From NCBI GenBank assembly GCA_951813395.1, contig OX638356.1:2864501-2928500 (forward strand): 64,000 nucleotides of DNA, in the 5' to 3' direction. Under the pieces are notes generated by a model. It ran no database searches and had not been told where the DNA came from. It saw nothing but the letters and a program-made list of their open reading frames with translations. Numbering within the stretch: position 1 is the first letter of the stretch; each line of letters begins with the position of its first letter. This DNA comes from Longimicrobiales bacterium (GTDB lineage Bacteria; Gemmatimonadota; Gemmatimonadetes; Longimicrobiales; Gaopeijiaceae). Positions 25,669 to 35,613 of the stretch are shown here, in pieces. A program made the position numbers and the translations under genes.

Positions 25669-26709
25669 CGGATCAAGCGTCGGCATCGCCTCGCGAACCA
25701 CCTGCGCGGCGCGCTCGGCGTCGCTCATCGACACGTCCCGGTGCATCACGGCCCGGACATCGTGGCGTCCCGACACCAGCATCGCGACGCCCCGCGCGAT
25801 GCACGCGTCCACGAAGTCGCCCGCGGGGCACCGCACGGAGAAGCGGAGGATGTTCGTCTCCACGTGGGCCCGGACCAGTTCCACGCCCGGGACCCCGACC
25901 AGCGCATCGGCAAGGAGGCCTGCCCTGGCGTGATCCTCCGCCAGGCACGCGCGGTGGTTCTCCAGCGCGTACAGCGCCCCCGCCGCGATGATGCCCGCCT
26001 GCCTGAACCCGCCGCCAAAAAGCTGCTTGAACCGCCGCGCCCGCTGCACGAACCCCCCGGAGCCGGCCAGCGCAGACCCCACCGGCGCCCCCAGCGCTTT
26101 CGAAAAACACACCGAGACGCTGTCGAAGTCGCGTGCGTAGCGTCCCGGCGGAATCCCCGTCGCCGCCGACGCGTTCCAGAGCCGGGCTCCGTCGAGGTGG
26201 CAGCGGAGCCCGGCAGCACGAGCGACGCCCACGACCGCGTCCATTTGCTCCAGCGGCCAGATGCTGCCTCCCCCGCCGTTGTGCGTGTTCTCCACGCAGA
26301 GAAGCGTCGGCGGCGGGGAGAGGGTCGTGGGCGATCCGTGGTGAGAGGTGCCCAGCGCGTCGCGCACCTGGCCGGGCGTGAAGATGCCCCGGTCGCCGGC
26401 GATGCGCTGAGCCGTGACGCCCGAGAGCGCCGCCGGCCCGCCCCCCTCCGAGCGCACCACGTGGGACGCGGCATCCATGAGGACGAGGTCGCCCGGCTCG
26501 GTGTGTGCGCGGATGGCCACCTGGTTCGTCATCGACCCGGTGGGCATGTAGACGGCGTCCTCCTTGCCGAGCAGCTCCGCGGTGCGCGCCTCGAGCCGCT
26601 TCACGGTCGGGTCGTCGCCGTAGACGTCGTCGCCGACGACGGCCCGGGCCATCGCCTCGCGCATGGCCGGCGAGGGGCGGGTGACGGTGTCGCTGCGGAG
26701 ATCGATCAT
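25660..26709 (-). CDS. ltaE: low-specificity L-threonine aldolase
   Basis: 349-residue PLP enzyme that splits threonine or allo-threonine to glycine and acetaldehyde. The start MIDLRSDTVTRPSPAMREAM and VGDDVYGDDPTVKRLE are family hallmarks; the PLP lysine lies in VCFSKALGAPVGSAL, and CVENTHNGGGG and HLDGARLWNA complete the active site. Length is normal. It follows the GNAT gene by 9 bases on the same strand. Confidence 0.93.
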   Translation of the reverse strand: MIDLRSDTVTRPSPAMREAMARAVVGDDVYGDDPTVKRLEARTAELLGKEDAVYMPTGSMTNQVAIRAHTEPGDLVLMDAASHVVRSEGGGPAALSGVTAQRIAGDRGIFTPGQVRDALGTSHHGSPTTLSPPPTLLCVENTHNGGGGSIWPLEQMDAVVGVARAAGLRCHLDGARLWNASAATGIPPGRYARDFDSVSVCFSKALGAPVGSALAGSGGFVQRARRFKQLFGGGFRQAGIIAAGALYALENHRACLAEDHARAGLLADALVGVPGVELVRAHVETNILRFSVRCPAGDFVDACIARGVAMLVSGRHDVRAVMHRDVSMSDAERAAQVVREAMPTLDPSG

Positions 26710-26718
26710 GCGAGAAGA

Positions 26719-27594
26719 CTACTCAAAGTCGACATCCATGACATCCTGGAGCGGGCGGTATCCGATTCCGCCGTAGATCCTGTTGGAAACGGGGTTCGCG
26801 AGGTCGGTGTAGAGGACGCAGTGGTCGAAGCCCAAATCGAGCGCATGGCTGCTCAGTTCGGCCACCAGCGCAGTCGCATAGCCTCGCCCGCGACGCTTCT
26901 CGGGCGTGTAGACGTAGCCGATCCGAACCCCGTGGCGCGTGCGCGCCGGGAAGCCGGCCATGGACACGGGGACTTCATGTACCCACAGCGCGAGCAGGCG
27001 CTTGCCGCCCTCTTCACCACACAGTCGGCGCGCACTCGCCAGGGGGTCTCCCGCCTCTCCCAGCCCGGTCTCCCGAATGAACGAGGCGAGCCAGCGCGCG
27101 ACGAGGGGGATGTCCGCGGGTCCGGCGAGACGCATTCCTCCCGGCGCCATCCGCGAAGGCGGCGTCACACGCTCCAGGACATGGATCCGTTGCCGGGTGC
27201 CCGGCGTGGCCCTGACGCCTCCGAGGGCGCTCCAGACCTCGCCGAACGCGCGGGCAACCGCGACCGGCCCCAGGACCGCGGGCAACTCCTCATACACTTC
27301 GGCCACGTCCCGTGCCAGTAGCCGAACCGCGTGCAGCGGCATGCGTGTCAGGCCCAGCTTGTAGGGCGGCGTGCGGAAGGCGCATCCGACCACGCCGCCA
27401 CCGGACTCGATCGTCGCGAAGTAGAGCGGACCCGGCGCCGCATTGGCAGGGCCCGACGCTGACGCCGCGGGGCGCACCCCCACGAGCGACGCAGCGATCC
27501 CGAGGGGCAGGTTGTTCTCGGCTTCGCGCTGCAGCAGCCAGGACTCCGCCCGGTCGAGAAACGCCCGGGGATCCTGGAGGCGCACCACCCGCAT
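26719..27594 (-). CDS. GNAT family N-acetyltransferase
   Basis: 291 residues. The C-terminal half is a GNAT domain with the acetyl-CoA pyrophosphate-binding segment EKRRGRGYATALVAEL and the terminal LYTDLANPVSNRIYGGIGY. The N-terminal half (RAESWLLQREAENNLPLGIA) resembles the double-GNAT arrangement of some acetyltransferases. The acceptor is unknown. Start 27594 removes a proline/arginine-rich upstream stretch that looks non-coding. It is likely co-transcribed with ltaE. Confidence 0.85.
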   Translation of the reverse strand: MRVVRLQDPRAFLDRAESWLLQREAENNLPLGIAASLVGVRPAASASGPANAAPGPLYFATIESGGGVVGCAFRTPPYKLGLTRMPLHAVRLLARDVAEVYEELPAVLGPVAVARAFGEVWSALGGVRATPGTRQRIHVLERVTPPSRMAPGGMRLAGPADIPLVARWLASFIRETGLGEAGDPLASARRLCGEEGGKRLLALWVHEVPVSMAGFPARTRHGVRIGYVYTPEKRRGRGYATALVAELSSHALDLGFDHCVLYTDLANPVSNRIYGGIGYRPLQDVMDVDFE

Positions 27595-27625
27595 ATCGCG
27601 CGGGGGCGGACGGCGGTGCGGTCTC

Positions 27626-28339
27626 CTATCCGTCCGACTCTTCGCCCGTGACAAGGGTCCTGATGAAGTCGCCGACGCCGGAAAAGCGGGCCATCAGCGT
27701 GATGTGAACGTCGTGCACGCGGTTCTCGCCGCCGTTCCTGCCGTAGTAGTCGCCCACCTCGAAGACGGCCGCGCCGCTGCCCACGGGCGCCTCGATCCCG
27801 AACCCGCCGTGCAGCGTGCGTGCGCGCTCGGCGCCGACCAGGGAATAGGGCAGGATGGGCGTCTGGTCCGGAGAACCGATGATCTTGGAGCCGAATCCCG
27901 AGAACACGTAGGCCCGGACGCCGTCGTACGCAGGTGTGTAGGCCATGAGGTCCACCACCACGGTCTCGAAGTACCGGGCATCCAGTTCGTCGTCGAATGC
28001 GGTCAGGCCGCTGGACGGGATGACGCCTTCCGGGTCGCGCCGCGGGGCCCAGCGCGTCGAGCGTTCGAAGAGCGCCCGGGCGCCGTACCAGGACCCATTG
28101 CGTCTGGCGGCCAGTTCCACGCCGTAGGTCGGCCGACGCGCCGTCCTCTGGCCACCGGCATTGCCGTGCTGGGGCAGGAAGTACCCCACTCTCGGCGCGA
28201 ACGAGATAGCCCAGCCGTCCGGTTTGGAGGCGCGGGTCACCGCTTCCGGCCGCGCCTGGGCCGATGCGGCTTCGGACGAGGCGACGGCCACAAGGCCGGC
28301 GATGGCGGAGCAGATGGCAAGGCGGCAGAGCGGCTTCAT
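27626..28339 (-). CDS. hypothetical secreted beta-barrel-like protein
   Basis: 237-residue exported protein. A signal peptide of about 27 residues ends in ASSEAASAQ. The rest has alternating hydrophobic/aromatic strands (WAISFAPRVGYFLPQ, TYGVELAARRNGSWYGARALF, VRAYVFSGFGSKII, ITLMARFSGVG), as expected for a small outer-membrane barrel of the OmpA/W size class. The family is not identified. ATG 28339 begins the signal peptide. It sits between the FkbM methyltransferase and the GNAT gene on the same strand. Confidence 0.65.
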   Translation of the reverse strand: MKPLCRLAICSAIAGLVAVASSEAASAQARPEAVTRASKPDGWAISFAPRVGYFLPQHGNAGGQRTARRPTYGVELAARRNGSWYGARALFERSTRWAPRRDPEGVIPSSGLTAFDDELDARYFETVVVDLMAYTPAYDGVRAYVFSGFGSKIIGSPDQTPILPYSLVGAERARTLHGGFGIEAPVGSGAAVFEVGDYYGRNGGENRVHDVHITLMARFSGVGDFIRTLVTGEESDG

Positions 28340-28405
28340 CGACGGACTCCTGGCGGTCAACGGTCCCGGCACAACGGTCCCCAACAATAGTGCGGCGACC
28401 GGGAT

Positions 28406-29314
28406 TCAGGCCAGATCGGCGCTGCTTCGAGTCAGGCGAAAAAGCCCGTTCAGCCTGGTCCGCAGTTCGAGCCGGTACCCCCTGGCAACCAGCCACGCCT
28501 CCAGCCCGCGCGACCGCCGTCCGTCGCGGGCATCGGCCTTGAGTTCGACGATCAGATGCCGCGGCCAAAGTCTTCGCGGAGCGTCACGCAAGAAGGGCTG
28601 GACGACTTCGGGCTCGTATCCCTCCACGTCGACCTTGAGGCAGTCGAGCCGATCGAGCCCGGCGTCCTTCACGACGTCGGCCAGCGTGACGACTTGCACG
28701 GGCATCGTGGTGGCTGCGCGTTCGGCGGACTCGGCCGATGCCCCGGCCCCCGCCCCGACCAGCCGCCCCTCTCCCGAGTTCCGCGCGTTGACGGCGAGCG
28801 CGCCGGTGCCCCTGGCCGCGCCAACCGCCGCTTCGACCACCCGCACACGGTCCCCCACCCGGTTGACGCGCACGTTGAACCGGAGCTGCCGCGCCAGGTC
28901 GGGGTTGGGCTCCACCGCGACGATGGCACCCGAGCCGCGGACGAGGGAGAGGACCCAGAAGGAGTAGCCGCCGACGTTGGCACCGACGTCCACGAAGGTG
29001 AATCCCGGCTCGGCCCACTGCGCGAGAAGCCTGCGTTCGGCCCGATCCCAGGAACGGGGCAGAAACAGGATCCCGGCCTCCGAGACCGACCGGTCCGGGA
29101 AGAGGCGCAGACGCTGCCCCCAGACCGCGACGTCGACGGGGCCGGTCAGGTGCCGGCGCGCGACGCGGCGGGCGATGAGCGCGAACCGGCTCCAGGGCCA
29201 GCCACCCGGCATGGAGCGCGCGATGCGGAGCCATAAGGCGCCCCGCCCGTCCGGTCGGCAACCGCCCCAGGCGCTGGTCTCGCTGAATGGGTCACGCACG
29301 TGCCGGCCTGCCAA
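28406..29314 (-). CDS. FkbM family SAM-dependent methyltransferase
   Basis: 302-residue FkbM-type O-methyltransferase. The SAM-binding motif is FVDVGANVGGYSFWVL, followed by AIVAVEPNPDLARQLRFNV and the FkbM block CLKVDVEGYEPEVV. Members often methylate sugars of polysaccharides or macrolides; substrate here is unknown and no glycan cluster is evident. The start is uncertain: TTG at 29314, GTG at 29299 or ATG at 29212, none with a clear ribosome site, though residues before 29212 look family-like. It is divergent from the ANKH-like gene. Confidence 0.87.
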   Translation of the reverse strand: MAGRHVRDPFSETSAWGGCRPDGRGALWLRIARSMPGGWPWSRFALIARRVARRHLTGPVDVAVWGQRLRLFPDRSVSEAGILFLPRSWDRAERRLLAQWAEPGFTFVDVGANVGGYSFWVLSLVRGSGAIVAVEPNPDLARQLRFNVRVNRVGDRVRVVEAAVGAARGTGALAVNARNSGEGRLVGAGAGASAESAERAATTMPVQVVTLADVVKDAGLDRLDCLKVDVEGYEPEVVQPFLRDAPRRLWPRHLIVELKADARDGRRSRGLEAWLVARGYRLELRTRLNGLFRLTRSSADLA

Positions 29315-29382
29315 CGTTATCGTAGTTGCTGTCGTTCATCCCCAAAATGCGGCCGTTCGGTCCGCGCGGAGACCCATCCAAC

Positions 29383-30687
29383 ATGAACCCCGCTCCCCGC
29401 GGGACGCTCACTTCCGGCCACATTGCGCGGTTCTGGTCCCCCCTGGCCGCGACCTGGGTAATGATGGCGCTCGAAGGCCCGCTCATCGCAGCCACCATCG
29501 CGCGCCTGCCCGACGCCAAGATCAATCTGGCGTCCCACGGCGTGGTCTTTGCCATCGCGATCCTGGTCGAGGCGCCGGTGATCATGCTCATGACCGCCGC
29601 CACCGCACTGGTGCGTGACAGCGACGGCTACCGCAAGCTGCGCCTTTTCGCCCACGGGCTCAACGCGCTGGCCACGCTGCTGGTCGCCCTCCTGCTGATA
29701 CCGGCCATCTTCGAGCCGTTGATCGCGGGACTCCTCGCGCTGCCCCGCGAGGTCGCCGACATCATCTACGGGGCGCTCTGGATCTACCTGCCATGGCCCG
29801 CCGCGATCGGCTACCGGCGCTTCATTCACGGCGTGATGATCAGCGCGGGAAGGACCCGGCAGGTCGCGTTCGGAACCGTCTTTCGCCTCATCGCCATGGC
29901 GGGGAGCGCGTTCACGCTGCCCGCGCTCACCGACCTGCACGGTGCCTGGGTGGGCGCCGCCAGCCTGACGATCGGCGTCTGCGTCGAGGCCGTCGCGGCC
30001 CGCGTCATGGCCACCGGGGCGATCCGGCGGGTGCTTGCCACATCGCCCCGGGAGAGCGGGACCGCGCCGATGAGTTACCGGGGGATTCTGGCCTTCTACT
30101 ACCCGCTTGCCCTGACCTCGCTCGTAGCTCTGGCCACGCATCCGATCCTCACCTTTTTCGTGGGCCGCGCCCGCGACCCGCTGGAATCACTGGCCGTGCT
30201 TCCCGTCGTGCACTCGCTGTCGTTCCTCTTCCGCGCTGCGGGGCTCAGCTACCAGGAGGCCGCGATCGCGCTGACCGGTAACGAATTCGAGCACCGAAGG
30301 CCGGTGGGACGCTTCGCGCTCCGCATGGGTCTGGCGGCCACTGCAGCCTACGCGCTGATCGTCCTCACGCCCCTCTTCGGCGTCTGGTTCGAGACCGTTT
30401 CGGGGCTGACTCCCGAGCTGTCCGGATACGCAAGAATCCCGGCATTGGTGCTGATCCCGGTGCCCGGGATGGCCTTCTGGCTGGCGCACCAGAGTGCGGT
30501 TATGGTGTTGAGGCGCCGCACCAAGGCGATTACGATGGCGACGACGCTCGGACTGCTCGGCATTGTGGTCCTCTTCCCCGTGCTGGCCTGGGGGCTGGGA
30601 TGGGTCGGGGCCACGGCCGCCGTCGTGGCGTTCCTGGGCGGGCGCCTCGCGGCAAACATCTACCTGTACCGGACTGGATCACCATGA
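29383..30687 (+). CDS. polytopic membrane protein, MATE/ANKH-like fold
   Basis: 434-residue inner-membrane protein with about 12 hydrophobic helices. The beginning FWSPLAATWVMMALEGPLI and the second-half repeat FYYPLALTSLVALATHPILTFFVGR look like the two halves of a MOP-superfamily (MATE/Wzx-type) transporter; the wording is closest to ANKH-like members, which export citrate/pyrophosphate-type anions in animals. Substrate is unknown here. ATG 29383 has GGAG 11 bases upstream. It overlaps the next gene by ATGA. Confidence 0.72.
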   Translation: MNPAPRGTLTSGHIARFWSPLAATWVMMALEGPLIAATIARLPDAKINLASHGVVFAIAILVEAPVIMLMTAATALVRDSDGYRKLRLFAHGLNALATLLVALLLIPAIFEPLIAGLLALPREVADIIYGALWIYLPWPAAIGYRRFIHGVMISAGRTRQVAFGTVFRLIAMAGSAFTLPALTDLHGAWVGAASLTIGVCVEAVAARVMATGAIRRVLATSPRESGTAPMSYRGILAFYYPLALTSLVALATHPILTFFVGRARDPLESLAVLPVVHSLSFLFRAAGLSYQEAAIALTGNEFEHRRPVGRFALRMGLAATAAYALIVLTPLFGVWFETVSGLTPELSGYARIPALVLIPVPGMAFWLAHQSAVMVLRRRTKAITMATTLGLLGIVVLFPVLAWGLGWVGATAAVVAFLGGRLAANIYLYRTGSP

Positions 30688-31655
30688 GCATCAGCCGCCG
30701 CCGCTTCGTCGCCGCCTCCGCCGGTTGCGCCTCGTACCTGGCCGCCGCGGCACCCCTTCTGAGCGCGTCCGCGCTGCGCCGGTGGAGCGGGGCGGGTGCG
30801 CGCCGGATGGTCGCCCAGACGCCCTTTGCGCGCATCGAGGAGCTGGGAGACGGGATGTTCGCGATCGTGTCCACGCCGCTTGACGGAGACTTCACCACCG
30901 TATGCAACGGCGGGATCGTGGGGGGGTCGGAGGGGACGCTGGTGGTGGAGGCGTTCGCCACGCCCGAGGGCGCGGCGTGGGCGGCCGAGCAGGCCCGGGC
31001 GCTTACCGGGCGGTGGCCCACGCACGTCGTGGTATCGCACTACCACGGGGACCACTCGGCCGGGCCCGCCGGCTACGCGGAAGGCGGCGAGAGCGCGCCC
31101 GCACTTCGAGCCACCGCGGTGACGCGCGACCTGGTGCAGGGATCTCCCGGCGACGAGGCCGCGAAGGCTCCCTGGGCCGACGTGGTGGTCGTGCCCGAGG
31201 ACGGTCCCGGCGAGATCGACCTCGGCAGCCGCACGGTGGCGGTGGTGCCGCGCGGAGGCCACACCGCGAGCGACCTGTCGGTGGAGGTGGACGGTGGCGA
31301 GGGGCCGGTCTGGTGCGGGGACCTGGTGTGGAACGCCATGTTCCCCAACTACATGGACGCGGTGCCGTCCCGGCTGTCGCGCTCGGTCCGCGCCCTGCAG
31401 GCCATCGCCGCCGACGCCTTCGTACCCGGCCACGGCCCGCTGGCGGACGCCGAAGCGATGTCGAGATACGTCGCGCTCATCGACTCGGTGGAGGAGGCCG
31501 CGCGGGACGCGTGGCGGCGCGGCATCAACTCGGACGACGCGGCGGAGGCCTACGAGGTCCCCGTCGAGCTGGGCGAGTGGATGATGTTCAGCCCCAACTA
31601 CCACCAGCGCGCAATCCAGGCGTGGATGGACGAACTGGCGGGCCCCGAATACTAA
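30684..31655 (+). CDS. Tat-exported metallo-beta-lactamase-fold hydrolase
   Basis: 323 residues. The N-terminus SRRRFVAASAG is a twin-arginine signal. The mature part has the metal-binding set of the MBL fold: SHYHGDHSAGP (HxHxDH), the third histidine in RGGHTASDLS, the bridging Asp in WCGDLVWNAM and the last His in VPGHGPLAD. It probably hydrolyses an ester, lactone or amide in the periplasm; the substrate cannot be told. The ATGA overlap ties it to the ANKH-like transporter, hinting at a shared substrate. Confidence 0.87.
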   Translation: MSISRRRFVAASAGCASYLAAAAPLLSASALRRWSGAGARRMVAQTPFARIEELGDGMFAIVSTPLDGDFTTVCNGGIVGGSEGTLVVEAFATPEGAAWAAEQARALTGRWPTHVVVSHYHGDHSAGPAGYAEGGESAPALRATAVTRDLVQGSPGDEAAKAPWADVVVVPEDGPGEIDLGSRTVAVVPRGGHTASDLSVEVDGGEGPVWCGDLVWNAMFPNYMDAVPSRLSRSVRALQAIAADAFVPGHGPLADAEAMSRYVALIDSVEEAARDAWRRGINSDDAAEAYEVPVELGEWMMFSPNYHQRAIQAWMDELAGPEY

Positions 31656-31672
31656 ACATATTGGTTTAGTAT
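31649..31672. repeat. AT-rich 24-bp palindrome spanning a convergent gene junction (copy A)
   Basis: Perfect 9-bp arms ATACTAAAC/GTTTAGTAT with loop ATATTG. It covers the TAA stop of the MBL gene and touches the stop of the aminotransferase on the other strand. A related copy, 20 of 24 positions identical, is at 45140-45163. The composition stands out from the GC-rich background. It may be a bidirectional terminator-like or protein-binding element. Confidence 0.7.
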
Positions 31673-32847
31673 CAGAGCCCCAAGGCCCGCCTGAACCGCT
31701 CCCCCAGCCCCCGCAGCCGCTCCACGGGCTCGTTGCTGAAGACGATCCGCACGAATTGGGCGGCGTTCTCCCGGCCCCAGTGGGTCATGGGCGTGGCCGC
31801 CACCTTGCCGTGCTCCAGCAGCCGGGCCGAGGCGGTGGCAGCGTCGCAGCCGAGCGCTCCCGTGTCCACCAGCAGCGACCAGCCCCCGTCTGCGCGCACG
31901 ACGTGGAGGCCGTCCAGCTCGGCCAGCACGGTGTCGCGCCTGCGCTCCCACTCCGCGACCGCGTCCGCCACGCCGCCTCCCGCAGGATCGACGAGCGCCG
32001 CCAGCGCGCCCGGCTGCGCGATCCCGACGGGCGTGACGACATTGTAGATGCTTACCAACCCTATCCGGTTCATGACGCGGCTCGGGCCCGTCACCCAGCC
32101 GACGCGCCAACCGATCATGCGGTATTCCTTGGAGACGGAGCCGACCGTGATCGTGAGGTCCGCGAGTCCGCCCACGCCGGCGGGGTGGATGTAGCGGTGG
32201 CGGTCGAAGAGGATGCGCTCCATCGCGGCGTTGTAGAGCAGCCAGATGCCGCGCTCCTCGCATACACGGGCGATTTCGTGCCAGTCCTCGCGGGTCAGGA
32301 CCGCGCCCGACGGGATGGACGGGTTCATGAGGAAGATCACGCGGGTGCGGCCGGTCACGGCGCGGCGAAGGCGGTCGAGGTCCAGCGCCCAGCCACCGTC
32401 GCGGACCACGAACGGCGCGAAACGGGCCAAGCCGCCGGCCAGGCGGACGCGGTAGAGCATGCCCGCGTACGTGGGGTCGGTCACCACGACCTCGTCGCCC
32501 GGCTCGATGAGGGCGAGGAGCGCGTTGAACAACCCCTCGGTGCCGCCCGCGGTGACGATCGTCTGCGTGTCCGGGTCGTGGGGGACGCCACTCAGGCGGG
32601 TGACGTGGGCGGCGGCGGCGGCGCGCAGTTCGGCGCTGCCCAGGAAGGGGAGGTAGCTGTTGGCATCGTCTTCGCCGACGGCGGCGCGGGTGGCCTCGAT
32701 CGCCGCCCGGGGCGGAGGAATGTCGGTGTCGAGGTTTTCCAGGCGAAGGACTTCCGTGTCGGCTTCGGCGGCCTGCGCGACCCGGTCGATCGAGAAACCG
32801 ACGATGTCGCCGAGGCGGGACGGTCGGGAGGGGGTCGGCGGGTGCAT
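31672..32847 (-). CDS. class I/II aminotransferase-fold PLP enzyme with altered active-site block
   Basis: 391-residue fold-type I PLP protein similar to aspartate-type aminotransferases. The cofactor lysine is in GSVSKEYRMIGWRVGW, and the C-terminal arginine region VRIVFSNEP is present. The usual DEIY block that holds the pyridine nitrogen reads LLYNAAMERILFD, so Asp becomes Asn and the Tyr is lost; NPxNPTG reads NPSIPSG. The enzyme may have changed reaction type or be poorly active. It is 7 bases downstream of the LOG gene on the same strand. Confidence 0.83.
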   Translation of the reverse strand: MHPPTPSRPSRLGDIVGFSIDRVAQAAEADTEVLRLENLDTDIPPPRAAIEATRAAVGEDDANSYLPFLGSAELRAAAAAHVTRLSGVPHDPDTQTIVTAGGTEGLFNALLALIEPGDEVVVTDPTYAGMLYRVRLAGGLARFAPFVVRDGGWALDLDRLRRAVTGRTRVIFLMNPSIPSGAVLTREDWHEIARVCEERGIWLLYNAAMERILFDRHRYIHPAGVGGLADLTITVGSVSKEYRMIGWRVGWVTGPSRVMNRIGLVSIYNVVTPVGIAQPGALAALVDPAGGGVADAVAEWERRRDTVLAELDGLHVVRADGGWSLLVDTGALGCDAATASARLLEHGKVAATPMTHWGRENAAQFVRIVFSNEPVERLRGLGERFRRALGL

Positions 32848-32854
32848 CGCGGCA

Positions 32855-33448
32855 CTACTGCTGAGCGCCGCCCTCGCGCGGTGGCGCCTGCGTTTCGGGT
32901 TGTCGCTGCTGGGCAGGGGGTGGCGGACCCGCTTCGAACAGGGAGCGCCTCACGAACGCGATGACCTCGTCGACGGTGGCGGCGGTGGCGACCGGCCCGG
33001 GGAGGTCTTGCGCCCGATCGAGATCGCCCAGGAGGATCAGGGGCCGGCCGTACCGGATGGCCAGGTCGACCTCCGACGCCGTGCCCGAGCTCCCCGGCAG
33101 CGCCACGACGACATCCGAGGTGAGCACGTTGACGTGGTTCCGCGAATCCGCCTCCGCGCCCTGCTTCCCCAATTGCGTGCGGATCGGCAACTCGACCCAG
33201 CGATTGGGATACCCGGGGGGCGATGCGGGCCCACCGTCCGCTTCCAGGTGCGGGAGGATCCCGATCACCAGCCCCGCGCGCCCCTCCACTTCGGCGAAGG
33301 CGCGAGAGACCGACGCCATGACCCCGCGCCCGCCTCCCGTCAGCAGGTGAACCCCCAGCGAGGCCAGACGGCGTCCCAAAGGCGCGGCAAGATCCTCGTG
33401 CGCGCGGGCACCGGAGCCCATGACGCCGACAATGGGTAGCTGCTTCAA
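32855..33448 (-). CDS. LOG/TIGR00725-like nucleotide-binding protein
   Basis: About 197 residues of Rossmann-like LOG fold, related to cytokinin-activating phosphoribohydrolases and molybdenum-carrier-like proteins. Seen: VGVMGSGARAHEDLAAPLG, LLTGGGRGVMASVSRAF and the PGGxGTxxE-type block as ALPGSSGTASEVDLAIRYG. The replaced glycines in that block (PGSSGT) fit the TIGR00725-like branch, whose function is unknown. The start is uncertain; TTG 33448 is the nearest candidate compatible with the divergent permease gene. A low-complexity PPPPAQQRQPETQ tail ends the protein. Confidence 0.72.
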   Translation of the reverse strand: MKQLPIVGVMGSGARAHEDLAAPLGRRLASLGVHLLTGGGRGVMASVSRAFAEVEGRAGLVIGILPHLEADGGPASPPGYPNRWVELPIRTQLGKQGAEADSRNHVNVLTSDVVVALPGSSGTASEVDLAIRYGRPLILLGDLDRAQDLPGPVATAATVDEVIAFVRRSLFEAGPPPPAQQRQPETQAPPREGGAQQ

Positions 33449-33526
33449 CGCTGGATCGAACCGTGCGAAGAGGAGAGTATTGGGGGGTACGCGGCCCAAT
33501 CTCGCAACTGAGGAGGTGAAGCGCCA

Positions 33527-34831
<1,305 letters not shown>

Positions 34832-34852
34832 TCCCGTGCGCCTCGCGCGAGC

Positions 34853-35533
34853 CTACTGCACGCCCAGCAACTCGATCTCGAAGATGAGTACCTGGTTGGG
34901 GCCGATGTTCGGCGGCGCCCCGGCCGTGCCGTACGCCAGCTCGCTGGGGATCGCCACCCGGATGCGGCTGCCCACCGCCATCAGCTTGAGCGCCTCCGAG
35001 AAGCCCGAGATGACATTGTCGACGCCGAAGCTGGCCGGCTGGTCCTCGGTGGCGGGATCGTCGTCGTAGGAAGAGTCGAACACCGTACCGTCGGGAAGCG
35101 TGCCCCGGTAGTGCAGCACGGCGATCTGGCCCGACTCGATGGCGGGGCCGCCGCCCTCCTGCAGCACCTCGTACTGCAGGCCGGACTCGGTGGTGATGAC
35201 CCCTTCCCTCGCCCCGTTGTCGGCGAGAAACGCTTCCCCTTCCGCTATGCCTTCTTCCGCGGCGGCGGCCTCGATCGCCTCGGTGAAGGCCGTCACTGCC
35301 GCCTGGATCTCCTCGTGCGACAACGCGGGGTCCGCGTCTCCCAGGCCGTCGTTGAGCCCCTTCATCAGCGCGGGCATGTCCACGTGTTCCATCACGTCGA
35401 CGAGCGACCGGCCCATGTTCAGGCCAATCCCGTAGCTGGCCCTCTGCGAGTCGGTTTCCAGCGTCGCCTCGGGCACGCAGGCGGCGAGGGGCAATAGCAG
35501 GAGCGAAACGGACAGGCAGCGGCGAGCGGACAT
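34853..35533 (-). CDS. FKBP-type peptidyl-prolyl cis-trans isomerase lipoprotein
   Basis: 226 residues. Lipobox LPLAAC near residue 18 anchors the protein. An N-terminal FKBP_N dimerisation domain (ASYGIGLNMGRSLVDV...) is followed by an FKBP domain from about residue 120 with VLHYRGTLPDGTVFDSSYD, DNVISGFSEALKLMAVG and IPSELAYGTAGAPPNIGPN. It would assist folding of exported proteins. ATG 35533 gives the signal at the N-terminus. It lies at the end of the minus-strand run from 39975. Confidence 0.93.
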   Translation of the reverse strand: MSARRCLSVSLLLLPLAACVPEATLETDSQRASYGIGLNMGRSLVDVMEHVDMPALMKGLNDGLGDADPALSHEEIQAAVTAFTEAIEAAAAEEGIAEGEAFLADNGAREGVITTESGLQYEVLQEGGGPAIESGQIAVLHYRGTLPDGTVFDSSYDDDPATEDQPASFGVDNVISGFSEALKLMAVGSRIRVAIPSELAYGTAGAPPNIGPNQVLIFEIELLGVQ

Positions 35534-35613
35534 GGGGGTCAACCTTCTCCAGGGAAACCGGGGCGACGAATCAGCGGCCAGGAGCAGGGAGTCAAGGTAA
35601 CCGCGCGAGGGGA

